Shown here: positions 48,166 to 60,769 of the stretch, in pieces | Layout of the letters: every line of letters begins with the position of its first letter | Position numbering within the stretch: the first letter of the stretch is position 1 | Assembly (NCBI GenBank): GCA_944472155.2 | Contig: OX235273.1 | Location: forward strand, 30,539,204 to 30,603,203 | Direction of reading: 5' to 3' | Length of the DNA: 64,000 nt | Source of the DNA: Trichobilharzia szidati | Lineage: Eukaryota > Platyhelminthes > Trematoda > Strigeidida > Schistosomatidae | Made by a program: the position numbers and the translations under genes | Notes under the pieces: model-generated | Database searches by the model: none | What the model was told of the DNA's origin: nothing | The model's input: only the letters and a program-made list of their open reading frames with translations

Positions 48166-48585
48166 TTATCTCAAAATATCGTTTAAGGGGAAAAAGTTGA
48201 CATCTCCAGAATGAATAAAACAGAATAAATTATTTCTTTATATATTCATCAGAATTTCTATACATGGACTTTTACACTCATTGTCTACAATGAGGAGAAC
48301 ATTTTCAATACTTTAAGTATTCTACTATTTTATGGGAAGATGAAGTAAGAAAAAGGCGTAAACAGCGAAGAAAATTTTCTTTTCGACGATTCATTTTCAT
48401 GAGATGTACAATCGTAATTATATTAAACAAAGAAATCTTTAGACCAGTCAGATACTGGTAAACTTTGTCCTCGAGAAATGTATTACACAATGTAAGGTGT
48501 AAGAGGGGATTACTAATTGTAAGTTAGAAAAGAGGCAGAAGTTGGCATGACGTAATTAGTGTGAGATAAAGTGTTCACCCACTTT
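48166..48585. other. unassigned sequence
   Basis: No feature is supported. Confidence 0.4.
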
Positions 48586-48765
48586 GTGAACTTCGTCTAG
48601 TAAAATGACATAAGATGGCATCAAAAGATGCAGAAAAATACTCACAATGACCGGAAATCTGAATTCCTAATAGTCACTCGCTACATGAGGCAGGCTATTT
48701 CTTCCTTCCAATGAAGGTGTAAGCCTTACAATTTTCCCACGGAAAATGTGAGAATTTCACACAGT
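48586..48765 (+). repeat. diverged relic of the array-unit head
   Basis: The string order tgaacttcgtctag, atggcatcaaaagatgcag, caatgaccggaaatctgaattcctaatagtcactcgctacatgag and cccacggaaaatgtgag parallels the unit head. The unit reads cacttcgtagag, gccatcaaatgacacag, aatgactggaaagtccgagttcctgatagtcacttgccacatgag and cagaagatgtgac. It is highly diverged and isolated, which shows the unit family is dispersed beyond the array, D1 and D2. Confidence 0.7.
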
Positions 48766-49104
48766 GAAGAAATTAATGGATAATGTAAGGTCAGAGTATA
48801 TGCAAACCAACTGACTCTACATCTGAATGAAGTCTGCTTATTATGGAAACTTCTCGTGGGAAGAAATGATTTGAAATGAATCACACTTATAATAAGAAAA
48901 ACTAAGAAACTTAGACTTAATTGATTCAGAAGTGTGAAAGGATGCAAATGGTACGCTTTTCCAAAAACGTATTTTTACACAGGTTTTATAACTGTAAATA
49001 CGTTAATTGGTATTATTTTATAGTGCTGAATCTATTGTGTTCCCGTTAATGTCTGATGAAATTCAGTCTCCTTGGGGGTATCTGGCCTAATGATTTTTTG
49101 AAGT
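48766..49104. other. unassigned sequence
   Basis: No feature is supported. Confidence 0.4.
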
Positions 49105-49356
49105 CTACAGGGGCATAATTCCGCGGTAGTTGTTGCTTTGAAATACATCATCTTGCTTTGTCACTTTCCTAAGGTAGCATTTATTCAAATGTCTGTGCAT
49201 CGCATGTCCCACACCGCCTATACTAGTGTCATCGTAATTAGAGTTAACACTTAAAGGAATCAACAGAGTATCCAAAATGTGATATCTAAACATGCTAAAT
49301 TTCTCGGGTAACCCACATCTTTTCATAATGTTAACCAAGTTATTAGTTAATTTCAA
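49105..49356 (-). other. unrecognised exon-like ORF
   Basis: An 83-codon minus-strand frame has mixed composition (for example MFRYHILDTLLIPLSVNS and TSIGGVGHAMHRHLNKCY). It starts with TTG and not ATG, and no clean splice acceptor precedes it. No domain is recognised. Confidence 0.15.
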
Positions 49357-49497
49357 GCATCATTCCAATGCTAGCCATTCTGATATCTTGTGATTGTGGC
49401 GTAGCTGCTAACTTACTCTCAACCAAGAGATTTTCAATCATTTACAGTATTAAAATGCTGCATATCATGGCAGATAACTTGATGACATACTGGTTGA

Positions 49498-50012
49498 ATG
49501 ATAATTATTTTTAAATCCTCATCAAACATTCAACTTTGTGTTGTACATTGTGATAAAGTTGATACGAAAAATGTGATATACTTCAGATGGAAGATAGTTC
49601 ATGCTATGAGCATTAGTGGATATCGGTCGACTTTTTTGTTCAGCAAGACAGAATGTGTCCAAGAATTCGTCATCAGTAAGTATGGTATTAACTTGGTCCA
49701 GTGGACACCAAAAATTGATGAACACATTTTCTGGCTTAGAAATCGATGCAAAAGGAAGTTAAACATTGGGTAAGTTTAGAAAGCGCAAACATAAATGATT
49801 ATTACTCTTAGATATAGCATAGAAAAAGGTCTTTCCTTCTTCAGAACACAGATACATACATGGTGTTCACAATTCATTTCAAAAACCCAGTTTCTAGATA
49901 TTAAACACATTTTTCTTTGCAGATACAAATTGCAAATTACGGTGACAGATAAGGATCAATATATTATCCCACTCCGTTTAGTAAAACACCTCTATCGGAT
50001 TTCACTTAAGTA
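49498..50012 (+). other. possible two-exon gene fragment, unrecognised
   Basis: The frame 49498-49769 is followed by a strong donor (gtaagt at 49770). A 153-nt gap then ends in a pyrimidine-rich acceptor (tttttctttgcag, ending 49922). Joining the two sides keeps the reading frame: the split codon completes and the frame runs on through YKLQITVTDKDQYIIPL to a TAA near 50012. About 119 residues would be encoded. No family is recognised. A minus-strand frame also covers the first block (49522-49725), so strand is not certain. Good splice signals and phase match are weak evidence by themselves at this AT content. Confidence 0.25.
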
Positions 50013-50091
50013 ATTCATTTCGAAATTAAACTCGTCACAGATAATTTTCTTTTCGAAAGCATTTACATCTATATAATAATATCAGGATCTT

Positions 50092-50331
50092 CTACTTAAA
50101 TGAAATTTCCAGTAGTTCCATCAAATATGTACTGGAAAGACGTCTAGGGATGCCATAAGTCAGCCTACTACAGTGCTCAATACAAAAGATAACAGTAATT
50201 AAGCGTGGAAGAAACTCTTGACTGCGAAAGTTATTCCAAATCTCAGTTAATATAGACTTAGATGCATTAGTAAGGGGACATAAAAATATTGTAATGATTA
50301 AATAATCTGCACTAGTTAACTGCAGCAACAT
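50092..50331 (-). other. unrecognised exon-like ORF, convergent with 49498-50012
   Basis: A 79-codon minus-strand frame is preceded on its strand by an acceptor-like cttgtctttag just before the first ATG. It ends close to the end of the plus-strand candidate gene. No domain is seen. Confidence 0.15.
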
Positions 50332-50559
50332 ATTACTAAAGACAAGTGGTATTGATGATTTATATCAGAAGCATTGAATTTCCTATACGACATCCATGTT
50401 ACAGTTTCCTTCAACAGAAGATATAATATCGTCTGGTGTGACAATTTCTTGGGATTAAAAAATACTAAGAAATAATCTCCTAGTTTGCCCTGAGTGTTAC
50501 TAAAGGGATGTTGACCGATCAGAGTGGAATCTGATTATTTTATTTTATAAATTTTGATT

Positions 50560-50775
50560 ACAGCTTGATTCCACACCGTATTTTTAATACAAGTATGGAA
50601 TTTTCAGCATGTGATATCGGTAACCCTAATTGTGCAGGCCGACCACTGATATCAGGTTTGCGTCGGCAGGGGATCGAACCCCGAACCATGTGCATGGTCA
50701 GTGAGAGTCCACAGAGGGTTTGAATTCTACAGCTCTTAGCTGACACTACGAGAGCTTCAACGAGATTAGTTGAGT
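50560..50775 (-). repeat. tRNA-derived SINE-like element
   Basis: On the minus strand a consensus box B, ggttcgatcc (50680-50671), is preceded by a possible box-A-like gtgtcagctaagagctgtag (about 50745-50726). A unique-looking body ending near 50560 follows it. The separation of about 50 nt fits a tRNA-derived Pol III promoter, but there is no closed cloverleaf. Of the SINE-like segments in the window this has the best-preserved box B. Confidence 0.5.
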
Positions 50776-51935
50776 TGATCCTAGGCTGTAAATATTCACA
50801 TAGCAAACACTCAGTAACCTAAACTCATAAGTTTTAGAAATGATAAGAAGCGGATTCAAAATGCATGCTTTATTTGATGCAGTCTCAGTTATGTCCAAAG
50901 GGCATCGATAATCATTAGATTGTGTTCTTCTAAATGCCACACAGCACATGAAGCTTCGGATTGTTTCCCTGATTCGACATTATCATGATCCCTGTATAGA
51001 CGGTTGGCTAGAAAATATTCATATCATTCAAACTGTCGATTTCATCATCACAATATGCTTATCTACATTGTAATATAATATTTGTCAGTCAGTGTTTATT
51101 AGATATATAAGTCTTTGTGAGTGATTGAATTATTGTTGATGGAGAGCAGAGTTATCAGAAGACCTATATATGTTACGGCTTTCATATTCATAGAACCACT
51201 ATACAAAATATGTGAAGGTTGTGCATCTAAGGTGCAGAGACAATCAACTGGCAATTACTAACAAAAGTATAGGTGATTTCAATGACCAATAGTGTATATT
51301 GTATTAGTTTTCAATAGTATTTACGGTAGATATCCCCCCACAACTACCTGAATTCATTTGTAGATGAGAAACGAATTCAGTTTAATTTTGACAATTTACT
51401 TAATGCATTTTTAAAAATAGCGTCGAAAATGAGACCGATTTTCTGTTTCTATATTCGACAAGTGTGAGGGATACCTTATGATACTCATAAACTGTAATTA
51501 ATCGGAAATAAAATCAAGTGTCTTCTGAGGAGTTAATGAAAAGACAATGATAGGGCTGCAGGTTCTCGTACCAGACGTTGTCAAAGGAATAACGTCAGGA
51601 GAGCATCGCCAATTATTCGGTATATCAAAAAGCATTCGGACTATTCATACAACCAATATTTATCATAACAACATGTTAATAAGCTGCTCATACGAAAACG
51701 AAGAATTTGTGGCCGAAATTCACAAATGAAGGATAGTGGTAAGAAATGACATTGCAAATCAATGATGAGAACTGAAAACATATCAATCAGCTAAGTAACA
51801 GCCTCTGTTTAGCCTCCTCTCCATGCAAAAGCATGCTGAAAAACTGTGCTCCGAATGTATATATACGAAAAAACATCATTCATGATGCAGAACATCATTT
51901 AATTTCCTAGTCACTACGAGATTTAATAATTTCGG
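50776..51935. other. unassigned sequence
   Basis: Frame 51547-51729 (60 codons, plus) is unrecognised. No other feature is supported. Confidence 0.4.
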
Positions 51936-52328
51936 ATGTTGCGAGCAGTTAAATCTGGGACACGCGTTCTTTCTTTTGTTATATACATGCTCTCTACTGA
52001 AATCCAACAAGCACGTAACTTATACTGGCACAGCCAATCAGAAGTTGAATCATTAGTCCACGATATCTTACAGCACAAAAATCTTCCTATTCAACCTCCA
52101 ATTCACTTGTTGATGACCAAGGAACACCACACAAAAATTTTTACACATTCACTTTGTGAATCCATGAAAGTAATGACGAACAGACAGAATGATTTTCTGT
52201 TACCAAACTCCACTGATTGGAATCATATGTCACAACACGTGCACCATATTTATTGCCTTATTTCTTTCCATTCCATGTGCTCCATGAAAATGGAATATTG
52301 TTATGTCTTGTGGAATAGCTCCCACTGA
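51936..52328 (+). CDS. unrecognised 130-codon ORF
   Basis: This ATG-initiated frame is longer than most chance frames in the window. It is rich in His, Ser and Met, including QHVHHIYCLISFHSMCSMKM. I see no signal peptide, transmembrane segment or known domain. No regulatory context is visible. Chance, an exon, or part of an unrecognised mobile element are all open. Confidence 0.17.
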   Translation: MLRAVKSGTRVLSFVIYMLSTEIQQARNLYWHSQSEVESLVHDILQHKNLPIQPPIHLLMTKEHHTKIFTHSLCESMKVMTNRQNDFLLPNSTDWNHMSQHVHHIYCLISFHSMCSMKMEYCYVLWNSSH

Positions 52329-52864
52329 AAACAAGATATTTCAGAAAGCATTCAATCTCCAAACATTCTATCAACTGATCCTGTCAGTTCGCGTCTCCTT
52401 GCAATCATAAAACTCGTGTTACTCGTGACACGAAGATTAACACTAAATAAAAACAGTTATGTGCAAATCAATAGGAAAAGAATACTTCATGATTTTGGGA
52501 TAACATTTTGTAATTACAACCCTAATTAAGTTTACATTTCACAATTTTAGATAGGCGTTCGATTAAAAATTAACTCGAAAAGCATCAAAACTTACTTAAG
52601 GTACTTTCGGTGTTGACCAGAAGGGTGAACAAGCAGAATATAAAACACAGTAACATTGCTAGTTCTCTAAAATCGAAGTCAAATAATGTGAGCATTATGT
52701 ACTTCTTTGACTATTTATACTCAGTCTAAACGATATGTCACGTGACGACATTTAGAAAATAACCACTTTAAACGATTCTTACTAATTAATGTGGAAAAAC
52801 ATTTACTCCATCGACATACGCCTTTAATAATAAAAAACAGTTAGTTCGCTTAAAAAGCACAAAC
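52329..52864. other. unassigned AT-rich sequence
   Basis: No feature is supported. Confidence 0.4.
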
Positions 52865-53353
52865 TATGAATAAAAAAATTTCATAGATTTGTACAGTTTC
52901 AGATATCTGAAGTTTCAACTTAAACGATGATTTTGAAAAAGCATATGATACAGACAGAAGATTTCACTAATCTCTCGTGATCATACAGACAAAATATCAT
53001 CATTCTTATATCTCAAAAAAATTATCATCTAATATTAGTAACCTTTTTGAGAGATTCATGCATTTCTATTGAGAATACAAAACATCGATTTGAGAATAGA
53101 ATTGAAACATTCTGTACTTCTGTTAGATCTACCTTTATTCTTTATAAAATTGTTCAATATATCACTCACTGTGTTGTATCAAGTAAAAATACTCTCGTTG
53201 AATGTAAAACATTCTATTCGATTTGTTAGCATTTTGTTGTTGATTTTCCATTGTATAACTCATTCACAGTTAGAAATTGTTAGCGAGACGATCTGTTTAC
53301 CGATCATTTTATCATTCTGATTTGTGATAAAATCTACTTTGAAGATGGATGCA
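52865..53353 (+). repeat. long inverted repeat, left arm (about 489 bp)
   Basis: The sequence from tatgaat (52865) to gatggatgca (53353) is the reverse complement of 54603-55087 at about 95% identity by eye. Long exact tracts include cgttgaatgtaaaacattct and aaaatctactttgaagatgg. Differences cluster at tatatcactcactgtg (53158-53173) and ctcaaaaaaattatcat (53013-53029). Confidence 0.92.
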
Positions 53354-54602
53354 CTTTGAGATCCACTAGCTCTGCTGGATTTCGTTTCCAACTGACATAG
53401 AACTCATTACATCTTGATAATATGCACTGTTCCACAATTACATATATGCGAGTTTCCTTTCAATATATTATCTATCGGCTTGAGTGGTAACACAGATCTC
53501 ATTTCAATGTTCGTTTGATAATTAGGCGCGATAATGTTTGCTCTCAAAACTTTCCTGAAGTTTATTACCCATGCCATCAATGTTTGGTTTGCGTCCATTG
53601 CTCAAATATTTTTCCGGGGAATTCGAATGTAGACAATGAAGACAACGGTCTTGTGGGATTATTATTAACTGGTTGTGATAACGTGACACAAGACAATTAT
53701 TTCTTCATTCGAAATCAATTTCAGTTTATTGATTTCGTCTACATTTTCACAATATTCGAATTAGCATGTTTATTCCTGGTATATTCGCCGTCAGTATACC
53801 TGCGGTGATTGATTTTAGGACTGTGGAAGATTATGGAAGCTAATCGTTTTTAATTATTACTGCTTCTCTCTTGATTCTGTCAAGCTTGTCTTGACTGATA
53901 TATACACTTGTACTGTCTTTACTACCTGATTTCGCTTAGACTTTGCAGATAATAATGACGAAGCAAATACTTAATTCTAAACCGTTTAGACAAAAACAAT
54001 TAACCAGGTTTGAGGTCTCCACTCTAAAGAGTGAAGACGTGTGGTTGGAATCTGTAACTTCTCATTCATGTGACCAATAACAAGGCGATGTATATTTCAA
54101 AGCATTAGATGAACCAGCACTTAGGGCTTTCTTGATGCAATGAAAGAATGAACAATTCAGTCATATTGCAAAGAGTTTGCCAACCTACATTTCACAACTC
54201 ATTTGAGATATGCATGTTGCATTTGTGGCTTTATTTTTCTTCCTAATTCGAAATTTCAACTTCATTCAGTGTTACTAATGAAATTCTTTAAAAGCAGTCT
54301 GATTGTTTTCCTCTTTAAAATCTGTGCACATTTATTAAATAATAACAGAATGTTTGAGAATGCAGAGAAGAGGTCTTTTAGAGGGGAAGAGTTACACAAC
54401 CTCTTCAAGATCACCCCAAATTTACGTTTTGAAACTAAGATCCTCCCCTCTCGGTCTGATTGCTATCGCGAAGTGAGTTAAATTGGGTGAAATATTAGGC
54501 ATGTTCATCAACGGATATCCTAACATCATCTTTGCGCTTAAGCAATGATAAAAAAGGAATAAACACAGCTTTGTTTTAGCTTGCATCATTGATACCGAGC
54601 AT
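53354..54602. other. loop of the long inverted repeat
   Basis: The 1249-bp single-copy spacer holds two plus-strand frames, 53515-53808 (97 codons, with a hydrophobic stretch FVYIFTIFELACLFLVY) and 54203-54481 (92 codons, start rich in Cys and Phe). Neither is recognised. If the inverted repeat is a transposon, this would be its cargo, but no transposase motif is seen. Confidence 0.5.
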
Positions 54603-55087
54603 TGCATCCATCTTCAAAGTAGATTTTATCACAAATCAGAATGATAAAATGATCGGTAAACAGATCGTCTCGCTAACAATTTCTAACTGTGAATGAGTTA
54701 TACAATGGAAAATCAACAACAAAATGCTAACAAATCGAATAGAATGTTTTACATTCAACGAGAGTATTTTTACTCGATACAACACAGTTATACAATGAAC
54801 AATTTTATAAAGAATAAAGGTAGATCTAACAGAAGTACAGAATGTTTAAATTCTATTCTCAAATCGATGTTTTGTATTCTCAATAGAAATGCATAAATCT
54901 CTCAAAAAGGTTACTAATATTAGATGATGATTTTCATTGACATATAAGAATGATGATATTTTGTCTGTATGATCACGAGAGATTAGTGAAATCTTCTGTC
55001 TATATCATATGCTTTTTCAAAATCATCGTTTAAGTTGAAACTTCAGATATCTGAAACTGTACAAATCTATGAAATTTATATTCATAT
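54603..55087 (-). repeat. long inverted repeat, right arm (about 485 bp)
   Basis: This is the partner of 52865-53353. The inner boundary is sharp: the arms agree through gatggatgca and then diverge completely. The outer boundary is at tatgaat/attcata. No convincing target-site duplication is seen outside the arms (acaaac on the left, ttaaat on the right). Confidence 0.92.
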
Positions 55088-56654
55088 TAAATTGGTTTGG
55101 ATTATTTGATTTTACAAATACTTAATGCTCACATTATTTTGCCTCTATTTAACAGAACTGGCGATTTTACTCTTTATTATTTTCCACTTATTCGCCCTTG
55201 TGATCTATACAGAAAATATTTTGACTCAGATGAATACTTGATATGGTTTTGCATTGCACTTGCACTAAGGAGCGCTTTCGAATTGCTGTCATTAACAAGA
55301 TGTTAGGGTGAAGTTCGATCCTTCTATATAATGCACACAGTTTATTGCTTGAATCTGTTGAACATTCATCGAAGGCGACCTCATTTTGAATGCATGTTCG
55401 GGATGTTTTTGAACCTGCAAATGTTCAGTTTCTTTGCTTCACATCGAATATTTTGTTTACTTTGGCTGCTACTATATGAGCCAATATTTTTATTGGTTTG
55501 TACTTATGTGTCAGTTTTGGAAAATTCACATAGTTAAACTACTCCATGCTCTCGTCTTAATGATAGGTTTTCCACAGCAATGTAAATTATAGTTAAAGAT
55601 GCTGCCGTGCGATAATTATAGTTACAACATAACTGAAGATTCACTAGAGAAAACGAGCAATTCATGTAGATTTTTACACATAGTGACTGCATCCGTTATA
55701 CACAAAGATAAACTACACGACTTGAATGACAAGTTTAAACAGACACCTTCAGAAATGACTGCTAAGGATGTGTGAACAGCCCTCTGAAATAGTTGGAAAT
55801 CACCACATCATGATTAAATATGGAAAACTAATGAAATGCCAGTTGATCATTCTGTTCACATCTGCAAAATATTTGGAAGGCATCGTTAATTCCTCATTCA
55901 CTAACAGCAGACACAGCAGCAATCATTGTACATTATCATGTTCAGAACACCTCACAAACATCTGATGACCGGGTAAATTTGCAACACACATTTACTAATA
56001 GCCTTAAGAGTACAATATTCAATACTGGTATGGCGTTTCTGGAATAGGCTTCGCAAAGAAGATTGATTAGTGTGCATATTGTAAGAGATGGTAATGGTTA
56101 CAGTTTTTATCAAATGAGCATCAAAATTTTAGAAAGAGCTATTTCAAGGAAAAATTTTAGAGTCATGGTTTTCAGATGAAGCTGTGAAAAAGGTCATGGC
56201 AGTACTTGATAAGCTTTCGAAACTATTCTCTTGAAGTGAAGACGAATTTCAAAATCATCGTATTAATCTGTTTTCAAATAAAAGACGGTGGCGAAAGGTG
56301 ACGCAATGAAGTACACATGCTCTTCAGCATTCGGTTTCCATCAGTAATCATAATCGAAAAACGATGATTCAAAAGATGAGTTAAAAATTAAACTCTGACA
56401 GAAATAAATCCATGTAAACAATTGTGAAAGACAAAGCAATCTTGATGAGTATGATATCCAGACTAATTCGGTCACATAAAAGCTAAGAGCAGCACTGCAC
56501 TTAATCAGGTGCAACAATATTGCCAGTTTAACAGCGACCTTGTATTTATGCAGATTCTTTAAAAATAGAAGCCAGTTTTGGTACCTTTAAACTGTGTTTT
56601 TGGAATGGATAGTTAATATCACTTCCGTTTCTAGGTTTTGATTGAGGAAACCCT
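55088..56654. other. unassigned sequence
   Basis: Frames 55097-55306 and 55331-55537 (plus) are hydrophobic and unrecognised. Nothing else is supported. Confidence 0.4.
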
Positions 56655-56745
56655 TTTAGATGAATGATTCAGAAGATTCTTAATGAAGGACTAATTCGCT
56701 GGGCAACACCCACTAGTTCTGTATGGTCGCCTATCTGATGTTAGA
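56655..56745 (+). mobile_element. short Ty3/Gypsy reverse transcriptase fragment
   Basis: One plus-strand frame reads MIQKILNEGLIRWATPTSSV followed by W-S-P-I before a stop. This matches the start of the Ty3/Gypsy reverse transcriptase domain, where a helix ending in G-I-I-R is followed by S-x-S-P-x-x-S-P-I. Flanking sequence shows no further recognisable domain. It is a small relic; with only about 25 residues the call is moderate. Confidence 0.45.
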
Positions 56746-59449
56746 TAGGTATAATGCTTTTCTTACTAACATTTGAATGTATATTTCTCTGTATTTCCTA
56801 AGTCACTTTATTTGAGGGAAGTCGGCGGAAACAAGGCATATTGAATTTCGTCACTGATATTGCAATCACTACTTCACGATTGATTTTCCTGTGATTGCCC
56901 TCCACATGTGAATACTATCATTGGCGAATCGGTAATCGTTACGTCTCATCAGGTGTTAAAGTGCGTGTTGTCATATTCTTTACAAACCCAAATTCTTATT
57001 CTTGTCACAGACAGTAGGACTGACGACTCATTCTATCACAAGCTAAAATTCGGCACTATAAATGGACAGGAAAAATTCTAAATCACGAAATTCATTGAAG
57101 TCGTCTATTAACTCAGAGTGAATGTGTGCCATCGGTTTATCTGATTTAACGCAAGTTTATATTCTTTGTCTAGTAGACTAACTATACAAACCAGTATCGA
57201 ACGAGCCTGTGTCACATCACGCAACTCCCGCACTTGATTCGTCACAAAACTACTGATAAACTATTGGAGAAACAATAATTCAGGGAAAATGAATAGTCTT
57301 CCGTGTTGATATCAGCAAAAACTTGGTAATTTTATTACCAAAGAACAAAAACGAATGAGTAAATGTCAGTCAGATATCACGATCTTAAATTCTCTCTTAG
57401 AATTACGATAGAAATTATGTATGCAGTGAAATAGCTAATTACCTCGTATCACTGTGTCGTATTTCCAAAAAACAGTGAATCGTATATGAAGTCAACTTAA
57501 TCAGAATTTCACTGAGGAACGTCTATTATTGCTCCAAACTCAAGCTAATTACAGAACATTTTTGAAATGCATGTGTATTTTTGGTACGCAATCATACAAA
57601 TATTACAGACTTATGCAGATAAATTAGTGATGTTTTCATGATATACAGTGTACTATCGCCACTGTTATAAATAACCTCCACGAATGTGTATCACATCAGC
57701 GTACATTTATCATAGAAGGTTGAGACAGTCTGTGTAATGCTACAAAATCCAACAATGTTGAAATGAAATATTTATTTTTATGGAATTAAATACACATTAT
57801 CTGATATACAGAATTTTATGTTTACAACCACCTCATTTCAGTAATTCAGTGGTGAATTGGCGGTTTAATCACACGGTGATGTTTCAGGTGTCCACCCAGT
57901 CATAAATCAATATCACGAAGAGACTAGTCTATCATTATAATGCCTATTTACAAACGTCAAATGTTCTGTCTGATTGACTGATTCATTCATGTAAACGCCC
58001 TTCAACCAGTAAGGTGTGTCGCAGAAACTTGTATAAAACATGTTAAACTTTAGTGTTGAGACATTTACAGGGTTGGGATGAGGGCGTATTCTAGATTGAT
58101 GAATCACTAGCTCAGCACACAAAGTTTGCCTACACTCATCATTTTAAACACATCGTATGTCATCCAAAATGAAAGGAAAGAAATATAATCCTTACTCTTG
58201 ATAGCCATCACTAAATGAATATACCAAATACAATGTCAAATGACTTTTCAAGCATCACTTCCAGTAGCTACATTGTAGAGAAGACTGGACGAACCACTTC
58301 ACATATAAGTCATAATGTAACGCATTTACCATACTTTCGTACTGGCTGCATTGTATACTCGATAAGGAAGTTGAAGTATGTAATAGATGCAATATGACTT
58401 TTATCGAAGGTTTCATTTAGTTTTTTGATTACTGGGTCACGCTACCTTAGGAAGAAGAGCTTTAGGTTCAGGAAGTCGTGAATTCAATTTGTTTCACTAA
58501 TTGTAATCTGTGGTCGACCATGTGAATTGTAGAAGTATGTAGAAATATCTGAGTGAGTCAGGTTTGTGTAGATCAAAAGTAGATATAGCAGTGCATACCG
58601 TGTTGAGGTTGGCCAATCGAGTGGGATGTCAATCACCTTAGAGTACTCACTAAACAGTTGACTCATTACTCTCCACTGAATGAACACAGCTGAAATTCCG
58701 TTTTTCTCACAGCAAACCATCATAAGAAATAAGGATTATTTTGGTGTTGAGAGGAATCAGTCTCAGTTAATGTCATCAACTTATCCTCCGATTGTTATTC
58801 CAACAACCAGTTGCACAAAGACTGTTAAATTCACGACCGATTCTTGAATTCATCATCAGATCAAAACAATACAGGATTTCCATATTATTTCTTAAACACT
58901 CCAGTGGTGCACAGATGGAAAGAAAAGCCATAGGTGACTGCAGTCACTTGACATCTACTGAAGGACTGTGTAGGCTTAAATCGGATATGAATACGTAAAA
59001 TGGCTAGTGAGTAATACATCGTATAAACTGGTAAGCGTATAGAAAGTGTTTGAAATATGTTTCGTGAAAATGAGCTGAGTGGAAATTGGGAGATTGTAAG
59101 GTGTTATTGAAATCTCTGCGTCCTGTAACAGCACAAACTTCTAGAGAGTTGATGGACGAAATTAAACTGTCTGTAACACATTCATGATAACATATTTAAA
59201 GCAAATGATTCACTTCATATTCAAATTTTATTCAACAGAATTCTAAATTCACCTTTCTCTGTTTCACATTCAGCAACACGTAAATAAACAGATAACCGCT
59301 CCGAAACTCACTTCTGATGACTCTGATGATCACGTGAATTAAATGACATAATATTAGTATCACGCATCACATATAGAAGGGAAATTTCGTATTGATTGAT
59401 AATATTTAATCCCTAAGGCTTGATACATATCTCTTGCTGCTCAATTCAG
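56746..59449. other. unassigned sequence
   Basis: A 7-bp perfect hairpin (cctatct/agatagg, 56729-56748) lies at the left edge. Frames at 57913-58122, 58484-58723 (both minus) and 58792-58998 (plus) have no recognised motif. Confidence 0.4.
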
Positions 59450-59690
59450 AGTGGGCTGGAATACTTATAAAGCTTGTGTTATTGGTGGTGAAACACTGCG
59501 TGTTTCTAGAATTGGTGGGAAGGTGCAAGATAACATTCTTGTAGGTGATTCGTTTATTGATATGTCAATGTCCACTGGCGTTATAGCAGTGGACTGTCTT
59601 CGGCATAATTTAATAATAAGTCGTTTAATTAGCCAGACTGAATTGACGCGCGACTTTCTCAGCTTAGTCGAACATTTACACCGCAGATGA
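59450..59690 (+). other. unrecognised exon-like ORF
   Basis: The 79-codon frame begins with GTG right after a fair splice acceptor (ctcttgctgctcaattcag, ending 59449). It encodes a mixed-composition peptide including KACVIGGETLRVSRIGGKV. No family is recognised, and no donor is obvious at the 3' end. It could be a terminal exon or chance. Confidence 0.18.
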
Positions 59691-60279
59691 GCTCAGCCCA
59701 AAATTAGCTAAGCAACCGTCAAGTGTTTAGATTTGGCTATTGAGAACTACTGGGTGATTCGGTTGCTGTCTAACACTGCATCTCAATTAATCAGTATTAA
59801 ATAGCACAATACAATAAATCCATAAACTCTAAATCAAATTCTCCTACATGAAGTCTATCCTGAAACAGACTGATTTATGATACTCAGTAGGCTAAGCCTT
59901 TCATAAAATCCGCGTTCAAGTGAATGTGAAAATAAAACATTCTAAACAAAATCAGCTGGCCTATAACACCTTCATAAAAATGTATATTTTAGAATTTCAA
60001 ATGAAAGTAGTTTTAAGTGTAACTCACAGTAATATGAATGCATTTGGAATGTTCCTCATATTTAAGGCGTCGAAACTAACTCATCAATTCACAGAATTAT
60101 TTTCAAAATATTTTTGTTCTCCAGGTACAATTACAAGTGAGTTTTAAATAATCTAATTTTAGTACTTCTAGTTATTTTGCTTCATTGTTATCCACGACAG
60201 TGATTGTCTTGAAAATAAGCATACTGATTAATATAAAACGTATTAAAATAATCCCAGCGTGTTGAAAAAATCAAAAGAA
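59691..60279. other. unassigned sequence
   Basis: No feature is supported. Confidence 0.4.
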
Positions 60280-60625
60280 ACTTTTTCCGAACGTTTCGTT
60301 GTGTAGATTACTGCCTCTTCAACAGGATTTCTCGGATTTTGTTAACTACCAAAATATATAGTTAAGAATTACCTTGAAGTGAACTTCCTTGAAGGTCACT
60401 TGTTGGTAGAGTCTTGTACCATTAAAAAATGTAAACAGTTATCACATATGTGTAATGGCTAATATCAAATTATGAAGTGTCGGTTTGCCAGTAACTGATC
60501 CCTATGATATAAGTACTTGATTTGATTATGAGCAATTATTTGTGTTCGAAACGTCATCAGTTACTATTACTGTACAACACTGTGTAATCGATCAAAATAT
60601 AATCTTATCCATAATGAAGTGATCT
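60280..60625. repeat. dispersed-repeat segment with two gttcg/cgtttcg ends
   Basis: The left part holds gaacgtttcgttgtgtagattactgcctc. The right part (60541-60620) holds gttcgaaacgtcatcagttac and matches the reverse complement of 6832-6935. The two ends face each other, as in a short non-autonomous element about 340 bp long. Confidence 0.35.
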
Positions 60626-60769
60626 CTTTGCTTAATTAGGAGACCCCACTGGTTACGACTTTTCACAATAACTCCAGGCAACTTTCTATATAGAGCCCAT
60701 GACATTGGCTGGCGTTTGCGCTACATATGTATTGGCGGAATTGGCAGAAGTTAGAATTCATGGGCCATT

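Noticed and set aside
50092..50331. Tail similarity of two convergent ORFs (both end I-S-x-K-stop)
   Set aside because: The match is too short to mean common origin.
50671..50690. Possible tRNA gene
   Set aside because: A consensus box B is present, but no acceptor or anticodon stem can be closed, so it is listed as a SINE-like element.
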